Part shown: positions 16,010 to 22,983 of the stretch, one piece after another
Layout of the letters: each line of letters begins with the position of its first letter
Position numbering within the stretch: the stretch's first letter is position 1
From: Frondihabitans sp. PAMC 28766
Lineage (GTDB): Bacteria; Actinomycetota; Actinomycetes; Actinomycetales; Microbacteriaceae
Assembly (NCBI RefSeq): GCF_001577365.1
Contig: NZ_CP014513.1
Location: 1,178,001 to 1,242,000, forward strand
Direction of reading: 5' to 3'
Length of the DNA stretch: 64,000 nt
Program-made: the position numbers and the translations under genes
The notes under the pieces: generated by a model
The model's input: the letters and a program-made list of their open reading frames with translations, nothing else
Database searches by the model: none
Told to the model about the DNA's origin: nothing

Positions 16010-16659
16010 GCGCTGCGCAGGCAGCTGCCACGACCCTCAGCCGAGCAGAGATCACTCGGATCCGGCGCCTCATCGACGTGGACGACCCCGCCCTCGGCGC
16101 GCGGCTCCTCTCCGGGGTCACGACGAACGAGTCCCGGCCCGATTCCCAGGTGCTCGAATGGAGCGCTCGCGCGCAGGAGTTCGGCCGATCGCTCGCCCGA
16201 GCCGGCCGCGCCGCCGACGACGTCACCGTCATCGAACGCACGGGGGGCCTTCACGACGGCGACCCGGTGATCGCCCGCTACAACTCCCGAAAGCACACCG
16301 TCGAGCTGTTCACCGACAGCGTCGACTTCTGCGAGCACCTCGTCGACGAACTCGGCTGGCGCACTCTCTTCCCCACAGGATCGATCCGCGCTGCGGCGAC
16401 CGCCCACGAACAGGCCCACGAGCTGGTCATCCGCGATCACGCCCGAGAGCTCCGCGAGGCCGTCGGCCAGACGATCTTCCGCATCGGCCGGCATCGCCGC
16501 TACGCCTACGTCGCCGGCGCCGACGAACTCGCCGCCCACGCCTTCGCGCAGGCGACACTCGGCCTCGACCGCTCGCCCCTTCTCGTCACCGCGGCCGCGA
16601 TGGCCGCACTCGACGGCCCCACTGGCAACGACGCCGACACCACTCACAAGGAGAACTGA
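16006..16659 (+). CDS. Putative zinc-binding HExxH protein of the hydantoinase operon
   Basis: A 217-residue soluble protein starting at ATG 16006, overlapping the HyuA-like stop. I do not recognise the family. It contains HEQAH (134-138) in a helical context (TAHEQAHELVIRDHARELRE) and, 37 residues on, ADELAAHAFAQATLGL (172-187). HExxH followed by a distal E-x-x-A-H-x-F-A helix is the usual zinc-metallopeptidase arrangement. The N-terminal part (LIDVDDPALGARLLSGV...) looks helical, and a central beta segment (VIARYNSRKHTVELFTDSVD) precedes the motif. Its translation is coupled to the HyuA-like gene, so it may work on the same substrate or process a partner. Metal binding is inferred from the motif alone. 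Confidence 0.55.
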   Translation: MSAAQAAATTLSRAEITRIRRLIDVDDPALGARLLSGVTTNESRPDSQVLEWSARAQEFGRSLARAGRAADDVTVIERTGGLHDGDPVIARYNSRKHTVELFTDSVDFCEHLVDELGWRTLFPTGSIRAAATAHEQAHELVIRDHARELREAVGQTIFRIGRHRRYAYVAGADELAAHAFAQATLGLDRSPLLVTAAAMAALDGPTGNDADTTHKEN

Positions 16660-16661
16660 CC

Positions 16662-17948
16662 ATGGGTATCGCCATCATCGTCATCATGGCGGTGGGGGTC
16701 GTCTTGATCCTCACCGGCAAGGTCCCCACCGCGTTCGCGCTTGTGCTGATCGCGGTGGCGATTGCCATCGTGGCCAAGGCGCCGCTGTTCGGCGCCACCA
16801 ACAGCATCCTGCAGACGGTGCTCAGCGACGGCGCGATCAAACTCGCCTCGACGATGATCGCCATCCTCCTCGGATCCTGGCTCGGGTCCCTGATGCGAGA
16901 GACCGCTATCGCCAGCACACTCGTGCGCAAAACCGTCGAGTTCGCAGGGGAGCGTCCCGTCGTCGTCGCGCTCGGCGTGCTCGTGATCTCGGCTCTCTGC
17001 GGCGCGGTGACCGGCTCCGCTCCGGCCGCCCTTCTCGCCGGTGTCATCGGCATTCCGGCCATGATCGCCGTCGGCGTGCCGAAGGTCACCGCCGCGGGCA
17101 CCATCCTGATGGGCATCGGCGCAGGTGCCCCGTTCGAACTGCCGACCTGGCAGTTCTTCGCCACGACGCTGAACCTCACCATTCCCGAGGTGCGATCCTT
17201 CCTGATCCTGCTGTTCCCGTTCGCCGCCCTCGCCGCGATCGCCTACGTGCTCATCGAGGTCCGCCGCCGAGGCACCGAGCACTCCTGGTCGCTTGCCGCG
17301 ATGTCGCAGCGACGCCAGGAATCGCGGCGCCAGCGTCTCGGCGACGCGCCGTGGTTCGCCCTGCTGACCCCGGTCATCCCGATCGTGCTCGCCCTCGCCC
17401 TCCAGGTGCCCATCATCCCGTCCCTCCTCGTCGGGGTCCTCTTCGCCGTCGTCACGACCACCCGGCCGCGCCTGTGGACGACGCGCCTGCTGAAGTCGCT
17501 GTACGACGGGTTCCGCGTCGCCGCACCGCCCATCGTCCTGTTCATCGCCATCGGTATGCTGCTGTCGGCCGTCGCCTTGCCCGGCGCGGTCGGTGCGCTG
17601 GCGCCGATCGTCAAAACGGTTGCCCCGACGAATATCTGGCTGTACGTGATCGTGTTCTCGATCCTCGTGCCTCTGTGCCTCTACCGCGGGCCCCTGAACA
17701 TCTTCGGCCTCGGTGCAGGGATCGCCGGCGCCCTGACGGCGATCGGCTTCTACTCGCCGATGGCCGTGCTCGGTCTCATGTCGTCGTACAACCAGGTGTT
17801 CGGCGTCGGCGACCCCACGAGCACGCAGACCGTCTGGGCGGCGCAGTACTCCGGCGTCAAACCGCAGCAAGTGATGGTGCGGGTGCTGCCCTACGTGTGG
17901 CTCGTCGCCATCGCGGGCATCATCCTCAGCGCCGTCAAATTCCTCTGA
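16662..17948 (+). CDS. Multi-pass transporter, probably for an organic anion
   Basis: A 428-residue membrane protein starting 2 bases after the preceding stop, with ribosome site AAGGAGAA inside the end of that gene. About ten to twelve hydrophobic segments occur in two halves separated by a basic cytoplasmic loop (EVRRRGTEHSW...SQRRQESRRQRLG). Conserved-looking small-residue motifs include AVTGSAPAALLAGVIGIPAM and MGIGAGAPFELPTWQFFATT in the first half and PLNIFGLGAGIAGALTAIG in the second, as in ion-transporter-superfamily carriers for citrate, gluconate or dicarboxylates. It is the last gene of the operon and likely brings in the product or intermediate handled by the FAD and HyuA-like enzymes. 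Confidence 0.7.
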   Translation: MGIAIIVIMAVGVVLILTGKVPTAFALVLIAVAIAIVAKAPLFGATNSILQTVLSDGAIKLASTMIAILLGSWLGSLMRETAIASTLVRKTVEFAGERPVVVALGVLVISALCGAVTGSAPAALLAGVIGIPAMIAVGVPKVTAAGTILMGIGAGAPFELPTWQFFATTLNLTIPEVRSFLILLFPFAALAAIAYVLIEVRRRGTEHSWSLAAMSQRRQESRRQRLGDAPWFALLTPVIPIVLALALQVPIIPSLLVGVLFAVVTTTRPRLWTTRLLKSLYDGFRVAAPPIVLFIAIGMLLSAVALPGAVGALAPIVKTVAPTNIWLYVIVFSILVPLCLYRGPLNIFGLGAGIAGALTAIGFYSPMAVLGLMSSYNQVFGVGDPTSTQTVWAAQYSGVKPQQVMVRVLPYVWLVAIAGIILSAVKFL

Positions 17949-17990
17949 GCGGGCCGCGTGCCCCAAGGCCGACGGAGGACGGAGTTCTCA

Positions 17991-18623
17991 TCAGTCGGTG
18001 TCGTCGGCCCCGGAGGGCGGTCCGGTGTTTGTCGGCGTCTGCCGGTCGTGCGAGGCCCTCCTGTGTCCAGGCATGTGGGCCCGCTCGCCGTCGTGATCGA
18101 AGATGGTCAGGATCTCCGCGGGGCCGTCGTGCGCGAGGATCGCGTGCGGTGTCATGGTCGGGAATTCCGCGGCCTGTCCCTCGCGCACCAGAATGTTCCG
18201 CTCACCGAGGCGGAGGCGGATGGTTCCGCTCAGCACGGTGAACCACTCGTAGCCGGGATGGACCCCGGGGGCACTCATCTCTCGCTCGGGCGTGATGCGC
18301 ATCTTCGCGATGGTGACTCCCCGGCGATCGCGTTCGCGAGAGAGGAGCCAGATCGTCGATCCGGCCTGTGCTTCGGGCTCCGGGCGGATGACGACGTCCT
18401 CGTCGTCGTCCGGCTCGACGAGCTGATCCAGTGTCGTGCCGAGAGCGGCGGCGATGGGGACGAGCTGATCGAGTGCGATCCGCCGATGCCCTGTCTCGAT
18501 CCGGCTCAGAGTCGACGCCGACAGGGAGCAGCGGGCGGCGAGCGTGTCGAGCGTCCACCCTCGAGCGAGTCGCAGGCTGCGAATTCGTTGACGGACGACT
18601 TCGTCGAGGGGTTCTTGCGTCAT
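17991..18623 (-). CDS. XRE-family regulator with cupin domain
   Basis: A 210-residue protein starting MTQEPLDEVVRQRIRSLRLA. Residues 9-70 are a classic XRE helix-turn-helix (RGWTLDTLAARCSLSASTLS, then RIETGHRRIALDQLVPIAAALG). Residues about 95-180 form a cupin barrel (HPGYEWFTVLSGTIRLRLG at 122-140, then REGQAAEFPTMTPHAI). Such regulators bind a small molecule in the barrel and usually repress nearby metabolic genes. The gene converges on the transporter gene with 42 bases between stops. A methyltransferase remnant abuts its 5' end. Confidence 0.9.
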   Translation of the reverse strand: MTQEPLDEVVRQRIRSLRLARGWTLDTLAARCSLSASTLSRIETGHRRIALDQLVPIAAALGTTLDQLVEPDDDEDVVIRPEPEAQAGSTIWLLSRERDRRGVTIAKMRITPEREMSAPGVHPGYEWFTVLSGTIRLRLGERNILVREGQAAEFPTMTPHAILAHDGPAEILTIFDHDGERAHMPGHRRASHDRQTPTNTGPPSGADDTD

Positions 18624-18648
18624 GCGCAAGAGTGTATGCCGATATGGC

Positions 18649-19230
18649 ATTCAGTGCTTAGCAGACCTCGGCGCAGGGACCGGTGCCGGCACCGTCGCCC
18701 TCGCCGCCCGTTTCACGGGCGCGCGAATCCACGCGCTGGATGCGTCGGCCACCATGATCGAGCGAATCCTTGCGCCCGCGGTGGCATCCGGCGTCTCGAC
18801 TCAGGTCGAGACTCATCTCGTCGATCTCGACGGCGACTGGCCGAGCGTCGCTCCCGACGGTGCCGATATCGCCTGGGCGTCCCTCTCGTTGCATCACACG
18901 AGCAATCCTGCACGGGTTCTCCAGCAGGTCTTCGACCTGCTCCGGCCCGGGGGCGTCGCCGTCGTGACCGAGTTCACCGGGGCCACTCGCTACAGCCCCA
19001 CCGACCTGGGAACCACCAGCGAAGGACTCGGCGAACGCATCGTCGCGGCCCTCGCCGCGCAGGGCTACCCCGTGACCGCCGACTGGGCGCCGCAGCTCGC
19101 CGCGGCCGGCTTCGGCCCAATCGAACGTCACGAGTCCTTTGTCACCGTCTCGGCGGCGACGAGCGTCGGTGCGCGTTTTCTCGAACTCCACCTGACCCGC
19201 AGCCGAGAGCTGCTCCGCCCGCCGGCGTAG
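18649..19230 (+). pseudogene. SAM-dependent methyltransferase, truncated at both ends
   Basis: The coding signal begins abruptly with LADLGAGTGAGTVALAARFT, motif I of a class I methyltransferase, within about 10 codons of the divergent XRE gene's start. Full-length relatives have about 50 more residues before motif I. The core continues through IHALDASATMIERI, ADIAWASLSLHHTSNPARVL and DLLRPGGVAVVTEF (motifs II-IV). It then ends at LHLTRSRELLRPPA, about 40 residues earlier than expected. The only upstream ATG (18622) gives an unnatural N-terminus. I take it as a remnant cut at both ends. Confidence 0.6.
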
Positions 19231-19235
19231 CCGGC

Positions 19236-20480
19236 TCACACCCCGCCCACCTCGACCTCCTCCGCCGCCACCCCCGGCCACCGCAGCGTCACCACAGTCC
19301 CGGCCCCCGGCGAACTCTCGATCGTGGCGAGCCCGCCGACGGCCGCGATCCGCTCCAGGATCGAGACGCGCACACCGAGACGCTCCGACCGCACCGACGT
19401 GTCGAACCCCGCGCCGTCGTCGCCGACGACGATCACTGCGACGCCGTCCTCGTGCGCGACCGACACCCACCGCGAGGCCCCGTCGCCCGCGTGCTGCCGG
19501 CTGTTGACGAGGGCCTGCGCCGCAGCGTCGCCGAGCGACTGGGCGATGTCGGCGTTCAGCCGGAGGTCGCCGGCGAGGTCGGGCGTCGTGATCCTGGCGT
19601 CGGGGTCGACGTGCTGCAGACCTGCTTCGAGCCGATCGCGCACTGAGACGAGGCCGACCGTGCCGACGCCCGACATCGGCGCGTGCGCGGCGCTGGCGAG
19701 CCGAACCATGCTGGCTTGTGCGAGCGCCACCGCGAGGCCGCGCTCTTCGGCCGAGTAGGCGCGGCCGGCCGACAACAGTGTCGTGAGCACGCCGTCATGC
19801 AGGATCGAGTCGACCTGGGTCCGCTCGACCTCGGTGGCGTGCGCGCGCACCGCGTCGGAGTACCGCGAGACGGCTCCGGACTGCGCGGCGTCGACATCGC
19901 CGGCGGCCCGCCGCAGCAACTCGGCGAGGATCAGGATGCCCGCGCCCAGGATCGCCGCGAACACCGAGTCGAGCAGCGCGTGGCCCGGCGTCGCGCTCCC
20001 GCCCGAGGGGGTCAGGCGCACCGCGAAGTAGGCGACGGGCACGATCACGAGGTAGATCGCCGCCACGGTCGGGCTGAAAGCGATCGCGGCGGCCGCCAGC
20101 GCGACGTTGAAGACGTACCAGAGCCACGGGGGAGAGGCCTGGACGTGCGCCGGATCCTGCACCGACAGCGGCCAGGTCAGAAGGGCCACCAGGTAGATGA
20201 TGGGCACGCTCGCGGCCACGACCGAGACGAAACGCGCGGCGAAACCGGCGATGGCGGTGGCGAGCAGGGCCGTGAAGAGCAGGATGGTGACCATCTCGCC
20301 CCAGGGCTGCTTCAGCTCGCTCTGCTGCACGATGGCGAACGAAACCGACTGCACGCCGAAGACGACGCTGAACACGCCGACGCAGCGGGCCACGATGCGT
20401 TCGATTGACTGGCCCGTGATCGGTTTCGCCGGCCCGCGGCGCCCGGTGGCAGGCGCGAGAGTCGGGTCGCGGAGGGTCAT
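19236..20480 (-). CDS. Sensor histidine kinase, DesK/NarL type, without adjacent response regulator
   Basis: A 414-residue protein. Residues 25-190 hold about six membrane helices (VGVFSVVFGVQSVSFAIV, MVTILLFTALLATAIAGF, VSVVAASVPIIYLVALL, FNVALAAAAIAFS, VAAIYLVIVPVAYFAV, FAAILGAGILILAELL). The kinase core has the phospho-acceptor His228 in DSILHDGVL and the ATP-binding G boxes VIVVGDDGAGFD and RLGVRVSILERI...GAGTVVTLRW. The H box differs from the E-R-x-R-I-A-R-E-L-H-D form of typical DesK kinases, but the spacing is right. Neither neighbour is a response regulator, so its partner lies elsewhere. An imperfect inverted repeat lies about 80-120 bases upstream of the start. Confidence 0.85.
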   Translation of the reverse strand: MTLRDPTLAPATGRRGPAKPITGQSIERIVARCVGVFSVVFGVQSVSFAIVQQSELKQPWGEMVTILLFTALLATAIAGFAARFVSVVAASVPIIYLVALLTWPLSVQDPAHVQASPPWLWYVFNVALAAAAIAFSPTVAAIYLVIVPVAYFAVRLTPSGGSATPGHALLDSVFAAILGAGILILAELLRRAAGDVDAAQSGAVSRYSDAVRAHATEVERTQVDSILHDGVLTTLLSAGRAYSAEERGLAVALAQASMVRLASAAHAPMSGVGTVGLVSVRDRLEAGLQHVDPDARITTPDLAGDLRLNADIAQSLGDAAAQALVNSRQHAGDGASRWVSVAHEDGVAVIVVGDDGAGFDTSVRSERLGVRVSILERIAAVGGLATIESSPGAGTVVTLRWPGVAAEEVEVGGV

Positions 20481-20560
20481 GGTCGGGTAGGTCCTGCTCG
20501 GGTGGCGTCGTGCCCGTCGGGGGGGTGCGGGCTGGCGGATGCTCGAACACTAACAACGGC

Positions 20561-20599
20561 TGTGGTTGAAAAGAGCCGACAACCCCGATTTCAACCGCA
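20561..20599. promoter_or_regulatory. Inverted repeat upstream of the histidine kinase gene
   Basis: TGTGGTTGAAA (20561-20571) and TTTCAACCGCA (20589-20599) are inverted copies matching at 10 of 11 positions with a 17-base spacer. They lie in the 214-base gap before the kinase start (20480) and after the MerR stop. The symmetry fits a dimeric regulator site or a weak hairpin. Confidence 0.4.
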
Positions 20600-20670
20600 T
20601 TTTGGGGGTGTCAGGATGCCGATGGCGTCGCGATCCGGATGACGCCCGGCCCCGCGCGGGTGCGAGCGGG

Positions 20671-20706
20671 TCAGGGCACGGGTCAGGGCACGGGTCAGGG
20701 CACGTC
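20671..20706 (+). repeat. 12-bp tandem repeat across the MerR stop codon
   Basis: TCAGGGCACGGG occurs at 20671-20682 and 20683-20694, and a third copy (TCAGGGCACGTC) at 20695-20706. On the minus strand each unit carries TGA, and the third copy holds the MerR gene's stop (20695-20697). Slippage here could change the end of the coding region without harm. Confidence 0.8.
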
Positions 20707-21132
20707 GCAGACCGGCCCGCCGGTCGCCCAAAGCGATGCCGCCGACCCCGCCTCGAGATGGCTCTCGTAGATGCCGATCTTGTGGTCGATCACCTCGAGT
20801 GCTGCGGTGATCTCGGCGAGCTGCTCGCGCACCCGTTCGCGGTGGCCGGTCAAGAGCTCGAGGCGCTCGAGCTCGTTGCCCTCGCCCTCGCGGGCGAGGT
20901 CGGCGTAGCGGTGGATGTCGGCGAGCGGCATGCCGCTGCTGCGCAGCCGCGTGCAGACGTTCAGCCACATCACCTCGTCGGCGTCGTAGACACGTCGACC
21001 GGCCGAGTCGCGCGCGACGGGCCCGATGAAGAGCCCCTCCTGCTCGTAGAACCGCAGGGTGTGCACACTGAGCCCGGTCTGCGCGCTGACCTGCCCGATG
21101 GTGAGCCGCCCGGAGTCGATCGTCGTCGTCAT
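20695..21132 (-). CDS. MerR-family transcriptional regulator
   Basis: A 145-residue protein starting MTTTIDSGRLTIGQVSAQTG. The winged helix-turn-helix (10-60) reads LTIGQVSAQTGLSVHTLRFY then EQEGLFIGPVARDSAGRRVY, followed by the W-L-x-x-x-x-x-L-R-x-x-G-M-P-L-x-D-I helix. A long coiled-coil helix (about 85-125) and a short tail with one Cys (GGPVCDVP) follow. This resembles small-molecule-sensing MerR proteins that control a divergent oxidoreductase. The divergent SDR gene has a MerR-type promoter with a 19-base spacer and a palindrome between the elements, so the regulator very likely activates it. Confidence 0.92.
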   Translation of the reverse strand: MTTTIDSGRLTIGQVSAQTGLSVHTLRFYEQEGLFIGPVARDSAGRRVYDADEVMWLNVCTRLRSSGMPLADIHRYADLAREGEGNELERLELLTGHRERVREQLAEITAALEVIDHKIGIYESHLEAGSAASLWATGGPVCDVP

Positions 21133-21173
21133 GCGGGTGATCGTACGCGCTTCAGACCCCGCCGAAATCGCGC

Positions 21174-21204
21174 TTGACCTCGAGTCCACTCGAGCTCGTA
21201 GCGT
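21174..21204 (+). promoter_or_regulatory. MerR-type promoter of the SDR gene
   Basis: TTGACC (-35, 21174-21179) and TAGCGT (-10, 21199-21204) are separated by exactly 19 bases, the over-long spacer that MerR proteins correct by twisting DNA. The spacer holds the perfect inverted repeat CTCGAGT-CC-ACTCGAG (21179-21194). The SDR start is 48 bases beyond the -10 element. Confidence 0.8.
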
Positions 21205-21251
21205 CGCATTCGTGCCGCGGAGAAAGGCTTCGGGGTACGGAAAGGCACCAC

Positions 21252-22103
21252 ATGTCAACCACCTGGCTCATCACCGGAACCTCGTCGGGGCTCGGCCGCG
21301 AGATGACCCGTCAGCTGCTCGCCGAAGGCCACCGCGTCGCCGCGACGCTCCGCCGCCCCGAGGCCCTGGACGACCTCCGGGCCGAGTACGGCGACCGGCT
21401 CTGGGTCGCCGCGCTCGACGTCACCGACACGCTCGCGGTGCGTGACGTCGTCGACCGCGCCTTCGCCGACCTCGGCACCATCGACGTGGTCGTCAACAAC
21501 GCCGGGTACGGCGTCTTCGCGAGCGTCGAGGAGGCGAGCGACGACCAGATCGAGCGCGTGCTGCGCACCAACGTGATCGGCTCGATGCAGGTCGTGCGGG
21601 CAGCGCTGCCGCATCTGCGCGCCCAGGCGAGCGGTCGGATCCTGCAGGTCTCGAGCGCGGGCGGCCAGGCCACCTACCCGAACTTCGGCTATTACCACGC
21701 CTCGAAGTGGGCCATCGAGGGCTTCAGCCAGACCGTCGCCGCCGAGATCGCGCCGTTCGGCATCGGCCTGACGATCGTCGAGCCGGGCGCGACTCAGACC
21801 GGCTTCAGCACGGGCCTGCAGACCGCCCCGGTCATGCCCGAGTACGACGCCGGCCCCGCGGGCGACACTCGCCGCGCCATCGAGCGGGGCGACTTCGCGA
21901 TCGCCGGCGACGCCGTGAAGGTCGCGCGGGAGATCATCCGCTCGACGTCGGTGACACCGGCGCCGCTGCGTCTCGTCCTCGGCCGCGACTCGTACGACGA
22001 CGTGCTGCGCCAGCTGCGAGCCCGTGTCGAGCAGATCGAGCCGCAGCGTGAAGTGGCCTACTCGACCATGCTCGACTCCGCCGCACCCTGCGCCGCCCAG
22101 TAG
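21252..22103 (+). CDS. Short-chain dehydrogenase/reductase under MerR control
   Basis: A 283-residue classical SDR from ATG 21252. It has TGTSSGLG (8-15) for NAD(P) binding, DVTD and NNAG, the catalytic Ser in LQVSSAGG and YYHASK with the Tyr-x-x-x-Lys pair, then PGATQT. The Arg in ATLRR at the end of strand 2 suggests NADP(H) preference. The substrate is not deducible. Expression should follow the divergent MerR regulator through the promoter at 21174-21204. A second SDR gene follows after 30 bases. Confidence 0.9.
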   Translation: MSTTWLITGTSSGLGREMTRQLLAEGHRVAATLRRPEALDDLRAEYGDRLWVAALDVTDTLAVRDVVDRAFADLGTIDVVVNNAGYGVFASVEEASDDQIERVLRTNVIGSMQVVRAALPHLRAQASGRILQVSSAGGQATYPNFGYYHASKWAIEGFSQTVAAEIAPFGIGLTIVEPGATQTGFSTGLQTAPVMPEYDAGPAGDTRRAIERGDFAIAGDAVKVAREIIRSTSVTPAPLRLVLGRDSYDDVLRQLRARVEQIEPQREVAYSTMLDSAAPCAAQ

Positions 22104-22125
22104 TCCCAGCATCGGCCCAGTAGTC
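22095..22125 (+). repeat. 11-bp direct repeat between the two SDR genes
   Basis: GCCCAGTAGTC occurs at 22095-22105 and 22115-22125, exactly 20 bases apart (about two helical turns). The first copy contains the stop of the upstream SDR gene and the second lies 8 bases before the next start. It may be a small duplication or a binding site. Confidence 0.5.
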
Positions 22126-22133
22126 TCCGTGGA

Positions 22134-22904
22134 ATGACCGACACCGCCCTCGTCACCGGCGCCTCCACCGGCATCGGCAAAGCCTTCGCCCGACAGCTCG
22201 CCCACGACGGCCTCGACCTCGTGATCGTGGCCCGCAGCGCCGACAAGCTCGAGGCGCTGGCCGACGAGATCCGCAGCGAGACGGGGCGGCGGGTCACAGT
22301 CCTCGCGCGAGACCTGGGGGTGCAGGATGCCAGTGCTCACCTGGTCGACGACGTCGCCTCAGCCGGCATCACGGTCGATCTCCTCCTGAACAATGCCGGG
22401 TTCGGGCTCCATTCGCCCGTCGCCACCTCCGACCCCGACCGGCTTGCGGCCATGGTGCAGCTCAACTGCGGTGTGCTCACCGAGCTGACGCAGCGCTTCC
22501 TCCCCGGCATGCTGAAGCGGCGCCACGGCACGATCCTGAACGTCGCCAGCACGGCCTCCTTCCAGCCGATCCCGACGATGGCCGCCTACGCCGCGTCGAA
22601 GGCGTATGTGCTCTCGTTCACCGAGGCGCTCTGGCACGAGGTGGCAGGTCAGGGCGTGCGCGTGCTGGCGCTCTGCCCCGGCCCGACCGACACTCCCTTC
22701 TTCGAGGTCGCCGGCGAGGACTTCTCGGGCGCCGGCAAGCGCACCACCGACCAGCTGATCGCCACGGCCAAGCGGGCGCTCGCCCAGGGCCGCCCGAGCG
22801 TCGTCGACGGCCTGCCCAACGCGCTGCTCGCCCGCACCGCCCGCTTCGTGCCGAAGCGCCCGGCCCTCTGGGGCGCAAAGCGCTACGTCGCGCCTCGCTC
22901 CTGA
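22134..22904 (+). CDS. Short-chain dehydrogenase/reductase
   Basis: A 256-residue protein with TGASTGIG (8-15), ARS at the end of strand 2, LLLNNAGFGL, the catalytic Ser in NVASTASF, YAASK with the Tyr-Lys pair, and PGPTDTPFF. It belongs to the DltE/YqjQ-like group of SDR proteins of unknown substrate. It follows the MerR-controlled SDR gene by 30 bases on the same strand and may be co-transcribed. No clear ribosome site is visible before ATG (TCTCCGTGGA only). A long inverted repeat after its stop should end the transcript. Confidence 0.9.
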   Translation: MTDTALVTGASTGIGKAFARQLAHDGLDLVIVARSADKLEALADEIRSETGRRVTVLARDLGVQDASAHLVDDVASAGITVDLLLNNAGFGLHSPVATSDPDRLAAMVQLNCGVLTELTQRFLPGMLKRRHGTILNVASTASFQPIPTMAAYAASKAYVLSFTEALWHEVAGQGVRVLALCPGPTDTPFFEVAGEDFSGAGKRTTDQLIATAKRALAQGRPSVVDGLPNALLARTARFVPKRPALWGAKRYVAPRS

Positions 22905-22915
22905 CCCCCCCCGCC

Positions 22916-22973
22916 CTTACCTTTTCGGCTCGTCCTGACCATCTCGCCGGTAAGGCCGAGCCGAAAAGGTAAG
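22916..22973. terminator. Bidirectional terminator with a perfect 17-bp stem
   Basis: CTTACCTTTTCGGCTCG (22916-22932) and its exact complement (22957-22973) flank a 24-base loop. It sits between the converging SDR gene (stop 22904) and lysG-type gene (stop 22984). The T-rich and A-rich segments lie inside the stem rather than after it. The length and perfection are unusual for a plain terminator. Confidence 0.65.
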
Positions 22974-22983
22974 ACTCGTCGGG

